DNA of 64,000 nt. Source: DATHBD01 sp035296325. Its GTDB lineage: Bacteria; Actinomycetota; Actinomycetes; Mycobacteriales; Micromonosporaceae. Location of the stretch: contig DATHBD010000037.1 in NCBI GenBank assembly GCA_035296325.1, forward strand, positions 62,001-126,000, in the 5' to 3' direction. Position numbers and translations under genes: made by a program. Numbering within the stretch: the first letter of the stretch is position 1; every line of letters starts with the position of its first letter. Shown here piece by piece: positions 1-9,400 of the stretch. The notes beneath the pieces were generated by a model. That model did no database searches. It saw nothing but the letters and a program-made list of their open reading frames with translations, and was not told the origin of the DNA.

Positions 1-324
1 GTCCGGGTCGCGGCCCCGGAGGCCGAGGCCGAGCTGGCGGTGGGCTTCTTCGGGTCACGGTACGAGCGGGCGACGCCGGCCGAGCGGGAGTACATGCGCA
101 CGATGGCCGTGCTCACCGACGAGGACGCCGGTGGGCAGGCCGCCGAGGCGGTCTCCACCGCCGAGATCGCCAGGACGCTGGAACGCAAGCCGGCCAGCCT
201 CTCGCCGGCACGTGACGCGCTCATCAAGAAGGGCCTGATCTACTCCGGCGAGCGGGGCACTGTCGCGTTCACAGTGCCGCACTTCGGTCGCTACCTGCGC
301 TCGCAGCCCGTCCCGGAGCCGTAG
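1..324 (+). CDS. AAA-family ATP-binding protein, C-terminal part (5' truncated by window edge)
   Basis: Only the last 107 codons are present; the reading frame is open back to base 1, so the gene begins outside the window. The visible part is a winged-helix module of the kind that closes actinobacterial AAA-family ATP-binding proteins: a segment with FFGSRYERATPAEREYMRTM, then an HTH-like stretch (TAEIARTLERKPASLSPARD), then LIKKGLIYSGERGTVAFTVP near the end. The P-loop part would lie upstream and cannot be seen. A strong stem-loop follows 52 bp after the stop. The family call rests on the remembered C-terminal signature only. Confidence 0.7.
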   Translation, partial: VRVAAPEAEAELAVGFFGSRYERATPAEREYMRTMAVLTDEDAGGQAAEAVSTAEIARTLERKPASLSPARDALIKKGLIYSGERGTVAFTVPHFGRYLRSQPVPEP

Positions 325-375
325 CGGGCTCCTCACGCGCCGTGTCTCGGCCCCAGGCCAATTCCACCTTCGAAG

Positions 376-415
376 CGTATAGACCTGCTCGCGTCGCTGC
401 GAGCAGGTCTATACG
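376..415. terminator. Perfect 17-bp stem-loop between convergent genes
   Basis: Bases 376-392 and 399-415 are exact reverse complements with a 6-nt loop (gtcgct). It sits between the end of the plus-strand ATPase gene and the end of the minus-strand LVIVD gene, so it probably acts as a bidirectional terminator. There is no U-tract, as is common in actinobacteria. Confidence 0.8.
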
Positions 416-468
416 TTACGAAGCAGACAACGGCAGCGCCACGGAACCGCGCGCGCCGCCGTGCCGCG

Positions 469-2376
469 CTACAGGTCGGGCTGGAAGATGTAGAGACCGT
501 GGTCGCGGTCGCTGGCAAGCACGTACTGCTCACCACCGATCCGGTGCACCTCCACGCCCCAGAAGTTGTTGCCGCCCTGGTCGATGAAGGCGCCAACCTC
601 CCGGAGCCCCTTGTCGCCGTACTCCAGAATCCGGAAGCCGCCGGAGTAGTAGCTGACGTAGGCCAGCTTCTCCTTCGGGTCCAGGGCAACCTCGTGGACC
701 GACAGGTCGCCGTACCCGGTGGCGTACTTCGGGTCCTGCGACTCCGGGATCGCGAACGTGTCGATCTGCCGGATCGCCCCCGGCTTGGCCGGGTCCTTGG
801 AGATGGTGGTCTTGAACAGGCGCACGTAGCCCCAGCCATCGAAGATCGCGGCGATGCTCGTGGATGCGGTGGTCGGGGACGCCGGGGTGGCGGTCGTGCA
901 GGCGTTGGCCTCGGTGACGCCGGCGACGCCGAGGAGTTGCAGACCGGTGAGGCGGTTGACGAAAACGAACGGCGCCTCGCCCGCGGCGCTCATGTTGATA
1001 CCGCCGAGGCACTCCTCGATCTGCGCGTTGAACACGATGCCGGCGTCGTAGCCGGCGGCGAGGACGGTGTCGAGCTTCTCCTGGAAGGGGCAGACACCGC
1101 GCTCGATGAGTGCCACGCCGTCGCCGGGCGCGACGGTGCCGGCGCAGCCGAGACCGACGAACGTCGTGGCGCCGGTGATGGACGTGTCGGCGTCGATCGG
1201 TGTGGTGCCCGCGCCGGAGATCGCGCCGTACTCGGTGCCCGCGTACGGGCCGGACGTGACCGTGGCGACGACCCGGTACGGGCTGAAGTCCTCATCGGTG
1301 GCGACGAGGTGCTTGTTGCCCGGCGACAACTCCGACTGGTGCGCGTTGCCCTCGGGCGAGATCCGGTGGCCGCGGGCCAGCCGCTCCTCGTCGAGCTCCG
1401 CATAGTCCGACTCCGCGATGAGCGTGACGTTGCCCGGGGTGGGATCGGTGACGTCGAGCAGCACGTACCCGCCGTCCCAGTAGGACACGTTCATCACGAA
1501 CCGCTTGCCGACCTGCTTGACCATCATGTCGTGGCTGAACACCGAGCGCAGGTTGGTCGGCGTCTCCTGGGCGACGTTGAACGGCTCCTCGCTCAGGTCC
1601 AGGGTGTCGTTGACCAGCGTGGGGTTCCGCGGGTCGGTGATGTCGAGGATGTCGAGGTCGGTGCTCTCCTCGTCATCGACGAGCACGACATAGGTGCGGC
1701 CGGTGTACTTGTTGGTCCAGGCGAACTGGCTGTGCACCTGGTTGGCCTGCTCCTCCAGGACGCCCTCCGGGCCGGTGTAGTCGCCCGCGTGCGCGACGAG
1801 CAGCGTCGGGCTCTCCGGGTTGCTGATGTCCCAGATGTTGATGCCGCCCCGGGTGCGCGGCGCGGTCGGGGCGGCGGCGTCGGGGCAGGTCTCGTTCTGG
1901 TGCATGAACAGTGCGCCCTTGAAGTACTGGTTGTTCATTTCCAGTACGTCGGCGCCCTCGCCCGCGTAGTTGCCCTCGGTGGTGGGCATGAACGCGCTCT
2001 GGACCTCGAACGGGCGCGTCGGGTCCGCGATGTTCATGACGTGCGCCCCGGTCCGCTCGCAGGTCGGGTTGCGGAACGCGGTAAGGAATGCGTAGTTGCC
2101 GTAGGCGGCGACGTCGGCGATGCGGCCCTCGTTGCCGGCACCGGACGGGTTGGTCACGCCGGCCTTGCCGATCAGTTTCACGCCACGTTGCACTGGTGGC
2201 AGGTGGCCTTCGCGCGAGCCGTGCTGGTCACCGGGGGCGACACCCTCACCGGGGAACAGCTCGCGGTTCGTGGACTGGCCGTGGTCCGGGTGGGCGGATG
2301 CGGCGGAGCCGGGCACCAGCGCGGCTCCGAACAGCAGCAATATCGCGGTGACGGCCAATGGGCGTCGTTGTTTCAT
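469..2376 (-). CDS. Secreted LVIVD-repeat (beta-propeller-like) protein with protease-associated domain
   Basis: 635 aa with a clear Sec signal peptide (KQRRP, then a hydrophobic stretch ending GSAASA). The mature part carries repeated units of the LVIVD type, each with an 'I(W/L)DI.(N/D)P..P' core such as INIWDISNPESPT and LDILDITDPRNPT, which normally build an extracellular beta-propeller. A protease-associated (PA) domain is inserted at about residues 360-500 (GVALIERGVCPFQEKLD followed by GIVFNAQ). The C-terminal part returns to propeller repeats. No catalytic domain is visible, so this is probably a binding or scaffold protein at the cell surface. It lies 110 bp downstream of the vWA gene on the same strand and could be co-transcribed or have its own promoter. 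Confidence 0.8.
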   Translation of the reverse strand: MKQRRPLAVTAILLLFGAALVPGSAASAHPDHGQSTNRELFPGEGVAPGDQHGSREGHLPPVQRGVKLIGKAGVTNPSGAGNEGRIADVAAYGNYAFLTAFRNPTCERTGAHVMNIADPTRPFEVQSAFMPTTEGNYAGEGADVLEMNNQYFKGALFMHQNETCPDAAAPTAPRTRGGINIWDISNPESPTLLVAHAGDYTGPEGVLEEQANQVHSQFAWTNKYTGRTYVVLVDDEESTDLDILDITDPRNPTLVNDTLDLSEEPFNVAQETPTNLRSVFSHDMMVKQVGKRFVMNVSYWDGGYVLLDVTDPTPGNVTLIAESDYAELDEERLARGHRISPEGNAHQSELSPGNKHLVATDEDFSPYRVVATVTSGPYAGTEYGAISGAGTTPIDADTSITGATTFVGLGCAGTVAPGDGVALIERGVCPFQEKLDTVLAAGYDAGIVFNAQIEECLGGINMSAAGEAPFVFVNRLTGLQLLGVAGVTEANACTTATPASPTTASTSIAAIFDGWGYVRLFKTTISKDPAKPGAIRQIDTFAIPESQDPKYATGYGDLSVHEVALDPKEKLAYVSYYSGGFRILEYGDKGLREVGAFIDQGGNNFWGVEVHRIGGEQYVLASDRDHGLYIFQPDL

Positions 2377-2486
2377 TGCCAGGTCCCTCTCGACGAAGGT
2401 TACTTCGCACCACGATCAATATGCCGATCGTGCGCATGGGGAGACCATGTCAGATTGAAGAGATCGTCACCAGAGATCCGTCTTAC

Positions 2487-3653
2487 CTATTCCACCGCCC
2501 GCTCCACGACCGCGTGCAGGTCCCGGCGCTCGATCGCCGCCGCCATGAGGTCCGGAAAGAGGTCGGGCGTGCACGCGAACGCCGGCACTCCGAGCGCCGC
2601 GAGGGCGGCCGCGTTGTCCCGGTCGTAGTCCGGCGCACCCTCGTCGGACAGCGCGAGCAGCACGATGACCTGCACACCGGCCGTCGTCATCGCCGCGACC
2701 CGGCGCAGCATCTCGTCGCGCACGCCGCCCTCGTACAGGTCGCTGATCAGGACGAGGATCGTGTCCCACGGCCGCGTGATCAGGCTCTGGCTGTAGGCGA
2801 GGGCCCGGTTGATGTCCGTGCCGCCGCCCAGCTGGGTACCGAAGAGCACGTCCACCGGGTCGGCCAGCTGATCGGTCAGGTCGGCGACCGCGGTGTCGAA
2901 GACCACCAGGGAGGTACGCAGCGAGCGCAGCGACGCGAGTACCGCCGCGAAGACGCTCGCGTACACCACCGACGCGGCCATCGACCCGGACTGGTCGACA
3001 CAGAGCACCACGTCGCGCTGCACCGAGTGGGCGCGGCGGCCGTACCCGATCAGGCGCTCCGGCACGACGGTGCCGAACTCGGGGCGGTAGTGGCGCAGGT
3101 TCGCCTGGATGGTCCTACCCCAGTCGATGTCGGAGTGCCGGGGTCGGTTGACCCGGGCGGCCCGGTTGAGCGCGCCGGTCAGCGCGGCGCGGGTGCGCTG
3201 CGCGAGCCGGCGTTCCAGGTCGCCGACGACCTTGGCGACGACGGCCCGGGCGGCGCGCTTGCTCCGCTCGGGCATCACGCGGTTGAGCGAGAGCAGCGTG
3301 CCGACCAGGTGTACGTCCGGTTCGACCGCTTCGAGCATCTCCGGTTCGAGCAGCATCCTGGTGAGGTTGAGGCGCTCGATCGCGTCGGCCTGCATCACCT
3401 GGACCACTGTGGACGGGAAGTACCGCCGGATGTCGCCGAGCCAGCGGGCCACCCGCGGCGCGGAGGCGTTGAGGCCGCCGCCGCGTCGGCTGGACTCGCC
3501 GGTGGCCGGGTCGCGGTCGGCGTCGTACAGGGCGGCGAGCGCTGCGTCGATCTGCCCGTCGCCGCCGGTCAGTTCGTGGCCGGTGCCCTCGCCCTCCGGG
3601 GCGCCGCCGAGCGCCAGCCGCCAGCGGCGGGCGCGTTCCAGTTCCTCGCTCAC
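2487..3653 (-). CDS. vWA domain protein (CoxE-like) of a MoxR cluster
   Basis: 388 aa, GTG start overlapping the upstream DUF5682 stop by 4 bp (GTGA). The C-terminal half is a von Willebrand factor A domain with an intact MIDAS motif (CVDQSGSMAAS), a downstream threonine region (GGGTDINRALAYS) and ISDLYEGG, so metal binding is likely. The N-terminal half is a helical CoxE-like region. Proteins of this kind pair with MoxR AAA+ ATPases as chaperone-like remodellers; the matching MoxR gene lies at 13.2-14.3 kb, displaced by inserted cargo. The substrate is unknown. Confidence 0.85.
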   Translation of the reverse strand: MSEELERARRWRLALGGAPEGEGTGHELTGGDGQIDAALAALYDADRDPATGESSRRGGGLNASAPRVARWLGDIRRYFPSTVVQVMQADAIERLNLTRMLLEPEMLEAVEPDVHLVGTLLSLNRVMPERSKRAARAVVAKVVGDLERRLAQRTRAALTGALNRAARVNRPRHSDIDWGRTIQANLRHYRPEFGTVVPERLIGYGRRAHSVQRDVVLCVDQSGSMAASVVYASVFAAVLASLRSLRTSLVVFDTAVADLTDQLADPVDVLFGTQLGGGTDINRALAYSQSLITRPWDTILVLISDLYEGGVRDEMLRRVAAMTTAGVQVIVLLALSDEGAPDYDRDNAAALAALGVPAFACTPDLFPDLMAAAIERRDLHAVVERAVE

Positions 3654-5953
3654 CGCGGCGCTCCCCAGCCCAGCAGGGCAGCGACGGTGGGCATGACGAG
3701 TTCGCCGCGATCGACGTCGATGTCGGTTTCCGCGGTGCCGGTGTGGGGTGTCGCATCCCGGTCACCCAGGCGCACCGCGCGCTCGCCGATCTGGCGGCGC
3801 TGCGGCGGCGGGTACTCGCTGAAGGTGCGCCGCAGCAGCGGCAGGACCTCGACGAACGCGTCGGCCGGGATGCTCGTCAGCCAGCCGTCGACGAGGCGGA
3901 GCAGCCGCTCGTCGTGCACGAGCAGCAGGCCGTCGCCGGTCAGGAAGCCTTCGATCCAGGCGGCCGCGCGCGCCACCGGCACACCGACGGTGAGGACCAG
4001 GCCCATCCGGCGACCCGCCTCAGCCACGTCGAGCCGACCGGCGTCGAGCAGCAGGCGGTTGAGCCGGCCGCTGAGCAGCCCGTGCAGATCGTCTCTTGTG
4101 GAGAGTGCGGCAAGCACGCCGAGCCATGCGCCGGTGGCGTCCGGGTCGTCCAGCAGGGCGATGGCCAGGTGTACGGCGTCGATCCGGTCCCGCATCGCGG
4201 CCGCCGCGTTGTCGTCCAACCCGCCCACGGCGGCCGGTAGACCGACACAGATCCGCGTGATCAGCCCAGCGGCGACGTGGCGCAGCGCCGCCACATCGGT
4301 CCCGCGCACATCGCCGTAGCGCAGCGTCCGGGCGAGCGCGGGCAACGCATCCATCAGATGTGACACGTCGGCGTCGAGCGCCACCCGCTCGTCGAGCGCG
4401 GCCAGCACGGCGGGCAGCGCGTCCGGCAGCTCCGCCAGCAGGCACCGCTCCACCAGCGCGGTCACGTCGGCCAGCGACCCCGCCCTGGCGGCCTGCTCGG
4501 CGACGCGCGCGGTGGCGGCCGCGCGCACGGTCGTCCCGTAAGCGCTTGCCTCCACCAGGTCGACGGCGAACTCCGGCTGCCAGCCCAGCCGCCACGACTC
4601 CCAGAAGGTCCCGCGTCCGCTCCGTGCCGGCAGCGACGTGCCCCAGTCCACGCCGAGCAGGCCGAGGCGGTGCAGCAGGCGGCTGCGTTCGAGGTCGATG
4701 TCGCGGCGCAGGTCGAGGTCGAGGTCGCGGGGCAGCGGCTCGGGCGGCAGCCGCAGCCGGCGCTGCGAGGCGGCCACATCACGGGCGATGGGTACGCCGG
4801 GGGTGTTGTCCGGCACCCGGCCGAGGCGTTCCCCGACGACGAGCCTGCGCTGGATCAGCTCGAGGCGCAGCTCGTCGCCCTCGCAGAGCACCGCACGGGC
4901 GGCGTCGGTGACCTCGGAGAGACCCGGCACCGGTCGGCCCCGCATCGTGGCCAGCGCCTCGGCCAGGCGGCTCGCCTCGATGACATGCGCGCTCGACACC
5001 GGTACGCCATCGCGGCGCAGCACCCCGGCGGCCCGCACCAGCCAGCGGGTCACCGCCTCGTCGGGTGCGGTGAAGAGATGGTGGTACCAGCCGGGTGAGC
5101 GCACCCCGGCGCCGTAACCCTGCCAGGACGCGAGTCGGGCGTGGGTCCACGGCACCCAGGTCATCGCGACCTTGACCTTGGGCAACCCACGCAGGGTCCG
5201 CGCGTCGGCCGCGGCCGGGGGCAGCGGCGCGGCCAGCGCCGGTACGTGCCACGCACCGCAGACCACGGCCACCCGCTGGTACGTCCGCAGCGCCCCGCGC
5301 AGCCCGGTGCGCATGGCCGCCTCGCGGCGCTCCTCGTCGACGTGCTCCGCCTCGGGCGGTGCCGGGGCGTGCGCGCGCACCTCCGTCATCGCCTCGGCGA
5401 TCGCCTGGAACGGCGCGAGCGCCGCGGCCAGCTCGTCCGTGGGATGGGCGGCTTCGAAGCGGTGCTCGACCACGTCCTCCCACCACCGCTCCGGGTCGTC
5501 GTACCCGGCCGCCGCCGCGAGCGAGCCGATCGGATCGGCCCGTACGCCGGTGTCGTGCCGGCTCCGCGGCGGGTCACCCACCGCAACCCGGACCGTCGTC
5601 GGCAGGTCGATGAAGTGCACCGGGACCTCGCGCGCCACCGCCCAGCGCAGCGCCTGCCACTCCGGGGAGAACTCGCCGAACGGCCAGAACGCCGCCCGCA
5701 GCCGCCGGTCCTCCGCCGTCTTCGGGTCGGCCGGGTAGGCGAGCAGCGCGACCGGGGCGCACATCTCCTCATCGCCGGCGAGCGACACCAGCCCGTCCGC
5801 CTCGGGCGGTCCTTCGATCAGGATGACGTCGGGTTGGTACGCCGAGAGCACCCGGCGCACCGCCCGCGCCGACCCGGGCCCGTGGTGGCGTACGCCGAGC
5901 AGCACCGGGCTCGGAGCGGTCGGCTGATCCTCGTCGTCGACCAGTGCCCTCAC
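3650..5953 (-). CDS. DUF5682 family protein
   Basis: About 767 aa from a GTG at 5953. A longer frame reaches an ATG at 6043, but that ATG lies inside the palindrome at 6032-6070 that ends the upstream operon, so the later start is preferred. The N-terminus carries the family hallmark LLGVRHHGPGSARAVR and DVILIEGPPEAD, then a region with VHFIDLP and a second block with VVCGAWHVPAL, giving a TraB/haem-binding-uptake-like appearance; the C-terminal half is helical. The function is unknown. The family co-occurs with vWA, MoxR, DUF5691 and SWIM genes. Coupled by 4-bp overlap to the vWA gene. Confidence 0.8.
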   Translation of the reverse strand: MRALVDDEDQPTAPSPVLLGVRHHGPGSARAVRRVLSAYQPDVILIEGPPEADGLVSLAGDEEMCAPVALLAYPADPKTAEDRRLRAAFWPFGEFSPEWQALRWAVAREVPVHFIDLPTTVRVAVGDPPRSRHDTGVRADPIGSLAAAAGYDDPERWWEDVVEHRFEAAHPTDELAAALAPFQAIAEAMTEVRAHAPAPPEAEHVDEERREAAMRTGLRGALRTYQRVAVVCGAWHVPALAAPLPPAAADARTLRGLPKVKVAMTWVPWTHARLASWQGYGAGVRSPGWYHHLFTAPDEAVTRWLVRAAGVLRRDGVPVSSAHVIEASRLAEALATMRGRPVPGLSEVTDAARAVLCEGDELRLELIQRRLVVGERLGRVPDNTPGVPIARDVAASQRRLRLPPEPLPRDLDLDLRRDIDLERSRLLHRLGLLGVDWGTSLPARSGRGTFWESWRLGWQPEFAVDLVEASAYGTTVRAAATARVAEQAARAGSLADVTALVERCLLAELPDALPAVLAALDERVALDADVSHLMDALPALARTLRYGDVRGTDVAALRHVAAGLITRICVGLPAAVGGLDDNAAAAMRDRIDAVHLAIALLDDPDATGAWLGVLAALSTRDDLHGLLSGRLNRLLLDAGRLDVAEAGRRMGLVLTVGVPVARAAAWIEGFLTGDGLLLVHDERLLRLVDGWLTSIPADAFVEVLPLLRRTFSEYPPPQRRQIGERAVRLGDRDATPHTGTAETDIDVDRGELVMPTVAALLGWGAPR

Positions 5954-6031
5954 CTCTAGCCTCGCGCCAGCCGCAAGCCACTCTATCGACCGGGAGTCGG
6001 CAGCCGTTTGTGGCACGTCCAGCGCCAATAA

Positions 6032-6070
6032 GGTAACCGGCACTGTGCAGTACGCACAGCGCCGGTTACC
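6032..6070 (-). terminator. Stem-loop after the toxin-immunity operon
   Basis: Arms GGTAACCGGC (6032-6041) and GCCGGTTACC (6061-6070) pair perfectly. An inner stem (6043-6048 with 6054-6059) continues across a one-base mismatch on each side, leaving a 5-nt loop. It lies 20 bp past the immunity-type gene stop and upstream of DUF5682, marking the boundary between cargo and cluster. Confidence 0.75.
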
Positions 6071-6089
6071 CCTACCCCGTCAGGTACCT

Positions 6090-6428
6090 TCAGTCTTCCT
6101 CGTCGGAAAGTCGCACCAGGCGATTCTGGATCATGCCGTGCGTGACCATTCCCTTCACGACCTCCAGCATGGCAGGCACACCGGCCCGTCGCACGATGAC
6201 CGCATCGTGGCACTGAAAGAAGGTCCCGGAGAGTGCTTCGCCTGTGCCCTCCCGACGCCTCATGATCTCGTCGATCGCCGACAAGGTGAGGAACGAACCG
6301 CTCCACCGGCTGCCGTCATCGAGAATCACCTCGACGTCGACGTTGTCGATCGTGTGGAAGTTCGTGGTGGAGACCACCATGAAGAGCACTTCAGCGCCTT
6401 CGATCGGTAGTCGCAAAGTGTCACCCAT
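6090..6428 (-). CDS. Small protein, probable immunity protein of the adjacent polymorphic toxin
   Basis: 112 aa, acidic, no signal peptide or membrane segment. Its ATG lies inside the last codons of the toxin gene (8-bp overlap), the usual arrangement of a polymorphic toxin and its cognate immunity gene, which suggests translational coupling. I do not recognise the sequence as a named immunity family; features include DVEVILDDGSRW and a C-terminal MVTHGMIQNRLVRLSDEED. The role is inferred from position only. Confidence 0.6.
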   Translation of the reverse strand: MGDTLRLPIEGAEVLFMVVSTTNFHTIDNVDVEVILDDGSRWSGSFLTLSAIDEIMRRREGTGEALSGTFFQCHDAVIVRRAGVPAMLEVVKGMVTHGMIQNRLVRLSDEED

Positions 6429-9400
6429 ACAAATCCCGCAGCCTTTTCATTACTTGGTCCTGATTGCCCTTGCTCGACTTTCCGACGATCACGATTCCAC
6501 CATTTGTATTTCTGAAGTAGACGCGTGCGCCATTGTCGCCCCTAGCATAGCGAACGTCCGTGCCCGAGACCGATGCAACACCCATGCCCGGCTGCGGGTC
6601 TCCCTTCGCCAGTTGCGCCAGGAGATGGTCCATCTCGGCCTGCAACCGCTCGTTCTTACCGGCTTTCTCTGCCGCCTTGACCAGCAGCGGGTCTTCGCTG
6701 ATGACGGAGGTCACGGTCACACAGTTTTGGTTGTGGACAAGCACCGGGCGGGCACCCGCGGCAACGTAGTACGTGTGGTGGTCCGCCACAGTGAAGTTGT
6801 GCACCCGGCCCTTACGAGTGTGGGGCTGTACCGCCGCGATCCGGACGGTCACCCCGCCCGCGGTCCGGAGTTGCTGACCGGCCCGGAGGTTCTCCGCGTG
6901 GACCCAGGCGCGCGCGCCCGGCACCCAGAACGGGTGGTTACCTGTCGCGGTTATGATCGCGGTGGCGTCGCCGCGATTGCCATCCGTATCGACGGTGATG
7001 TCGGCCAGTTTCTTCTCGCCCTCGCCGACGATGGTCCTGGTGACCCGCTTCGGTTCCGTACGGTTCGTGTCGACGTTCGTGGCAAGAACCATGTCGCCGA
7101 CGCGGATCGTCTCGATCGGCTTCGTTCTGCGGTTGGCGAGCAGGACCCGCGTGCCGGGGATAAAGCTGTTGTCTTCGCATCGCTTGCCGATTTTGTAGAG
7201 ATCGCGAGCGAGGTCCACGCCGCGCGCGCCTCCGAAAAGCTGCCCGCCGAACGGGTTCATGGCGGCCAGACTGAGCAACGCGCCGGCCTTGTCGCCGGAA
7301 AGATAGGCGATGAGGGCATCAAGGGCATCACACGGCTCGCCGACAAAGGGCGCGAGCCCGCACACGGTAAGGGCGATCTGTCCGACCACCTTGACCTGCT
7401 CGGTCTGCTTGATGTTCCGCTCTTCGTAGTACCGCACGACCTGGTCACAGACCTCGCCGTGGCCAAACTGGTAGGTACACCAGATGGGGTCACCCTCGTC
7501 CATGGCCCGGATGAGTGGAGCGAGACCGCGGGTGCAGTGGGGGTTGATCCACGGCGCCAGTTCACAGTCGGCCTGAGCCTCGTTGGCGCGCCGTCGGGCG
7601 TCCTCCGCCTCCTTGTTCTTCTTGATACTGATATCGAGCGCCTCTAGCGCCGCGTGTGCGGCCGCTCCGGCATCAACCTTGGCCGCCTCGGCCGAAGCCC
7701 TGGCCTGGGCAGCTGAGGCGTGGGCCTGGTTGGCCGCCGCGCGAGCGTTGCCGGCGGAGTTGCGAGCCTGTGCGGCGGATCTCTGGGCAGCGGCCGCGTC
7801 GCGTTGCGCTGCCGCGGCGGCATTACGCGCCGCCGCCGCAGACGCTGCCGCCTGGATCGATGACTGCCTGGCTTTGTCGGCCGACTTGCCGGCCTCCTCC
7901 GCGTGGCCGGCTGCCACCGCGGCCGACGCGGCGGCCTGGCGCTTGAATTCGCCGGCCCGATCGGCGCTGCCATAGGCCTCTTCGGCGTGCTGTGCCGCCT
8001 GCGCAGCCAGGCCCCGCGCGGTCGCGGCATCGGCTGCGGCGCCGGCGATCAGCGCCTTGATTTTCGCCGCGTGCGCCGTCGCCTCGTCGTCGCGCCGAGC
8101 CGCCGAGTACTGCGCCACACTCAGGAAATGCCGCACCGACGAGCGCGGACCGTCGAGCGCGATCTGTCCTGCGGCCTTGACCTCTTCGCCGCCCTTGAGC
8201 ATGATCTGCCCGATCCGGGAACGGTCATCATGCTCGCGGGCGACGTATTGACCGACTTGAAGGAACGCGTGGCGATCCGCCGGACTGCCGCTCAGTGCGG
8301 CATTCCCGGCCTCCCGCATGGCGAGCCCGTCATACTGCTTCATCAACTGCCCGACGCGACTGCGGTCGTCTTGTTCCTTGCCGGGGTAGTTCCGGGTCCT
8401 GAGAAACTCGCGGACGTCGGCCGGGGACCCGGCCAGCGCTGCCTCGGCCGCTTGCTTGATCTCCGGCCGGTCCGCTGTGTCCGACAGATGACCGACCATG
8501 GTGCGGTCGTCCTGCTCGGCCGCCAGCGCGAGCCCTTTGGTGATGTACAGGCGTACCTGTTCACCGGTTCCTACCAGAGCCTCCTCAGCAGCGGCCTGGC
8601 TCCAAGGCCCACCGGTACGCACCAGCCGGGCCGCGATGCGTCGGCCCTTTTCCTCAACCACCGCCGGCAACACCCCGGGAGCGTTCACCTCAGCCAACAA
8701 GGCGCGCGTTTCATCGTCTCGCCGAGCCTCCTCGGCGGCATCCCAGGCAGCTTGGGTGAGGCGCTTGCGCTCGGCCTCCTGCTCCTGCTGGGCGGCCAGC
8801 TTGCCCGCGGCCTTGCGCTCAGCCAGCTGCGCCGCGTCAGCATCCCGCGCGGTCTGTTCGATGGCGCGGGCCTGCTCCACGGCTGCGGCAGCCTGGTCCG
8901 CCGCAGTGATTGCGTTCTGCGCGTGCTGCGACGCCTGAGCTGCGGCGTAAGCGGCCTGGCCCGCATGGTTGGCGGCGTCGTCCGCCGCAGCCGCGGCGTT
9001 GTCGGCATGCGTTGCGGCGTTGGTGGCGTGCCGCGCGGCGTCGTCTGCCGCAAGCGCAGACGCTCGAGCCCACTTCTCCGCCGTGTTGGCGGCCGCTATC
9101 GCCTGTCGAGCCTTCTGGCGAGCCTCGGTCGCCGCCTGGCTAGCCCGCTGCGCCTCGGCACCGGACCGCCCAGCGTGCCCGCTGGCCGCATCGGCCGCAT
9201 CCGCGGCTGCGAGTGCGTGAGCGCCCGCACCGGCGGCCGCCCGAGCCGCGTCCGCTGACGCATTCGCCGCTGTCCTTGCCTCGGCTGTTGCCTTCGCCGC
9301 CTCGCGTGCGCCCGCTGCTGCATCCCGGGCGCCCTCCGCCGCTCGACGCGCGTCGTTTGCCTTTCCAGCGTCTCCCGCCGCGAGCGAAGCCTCTGTGCGC

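Noticed and set aside
499..2628. Long plus-strand open frame opposite the LVIVD gene
   Set aside because: High-GC shadow: Val/Arg/Gly-rich, no ribosome site or domain, and the minus strand encodes a clear secreted protein.
2358..4319. Long plus-strand frame opposite the vWA and DUF5682 genes
   Set aside because: Composition of a shadow frame with no motifs; both minus-strand genes have recognisable domains and a 4-bp coupling overlap.
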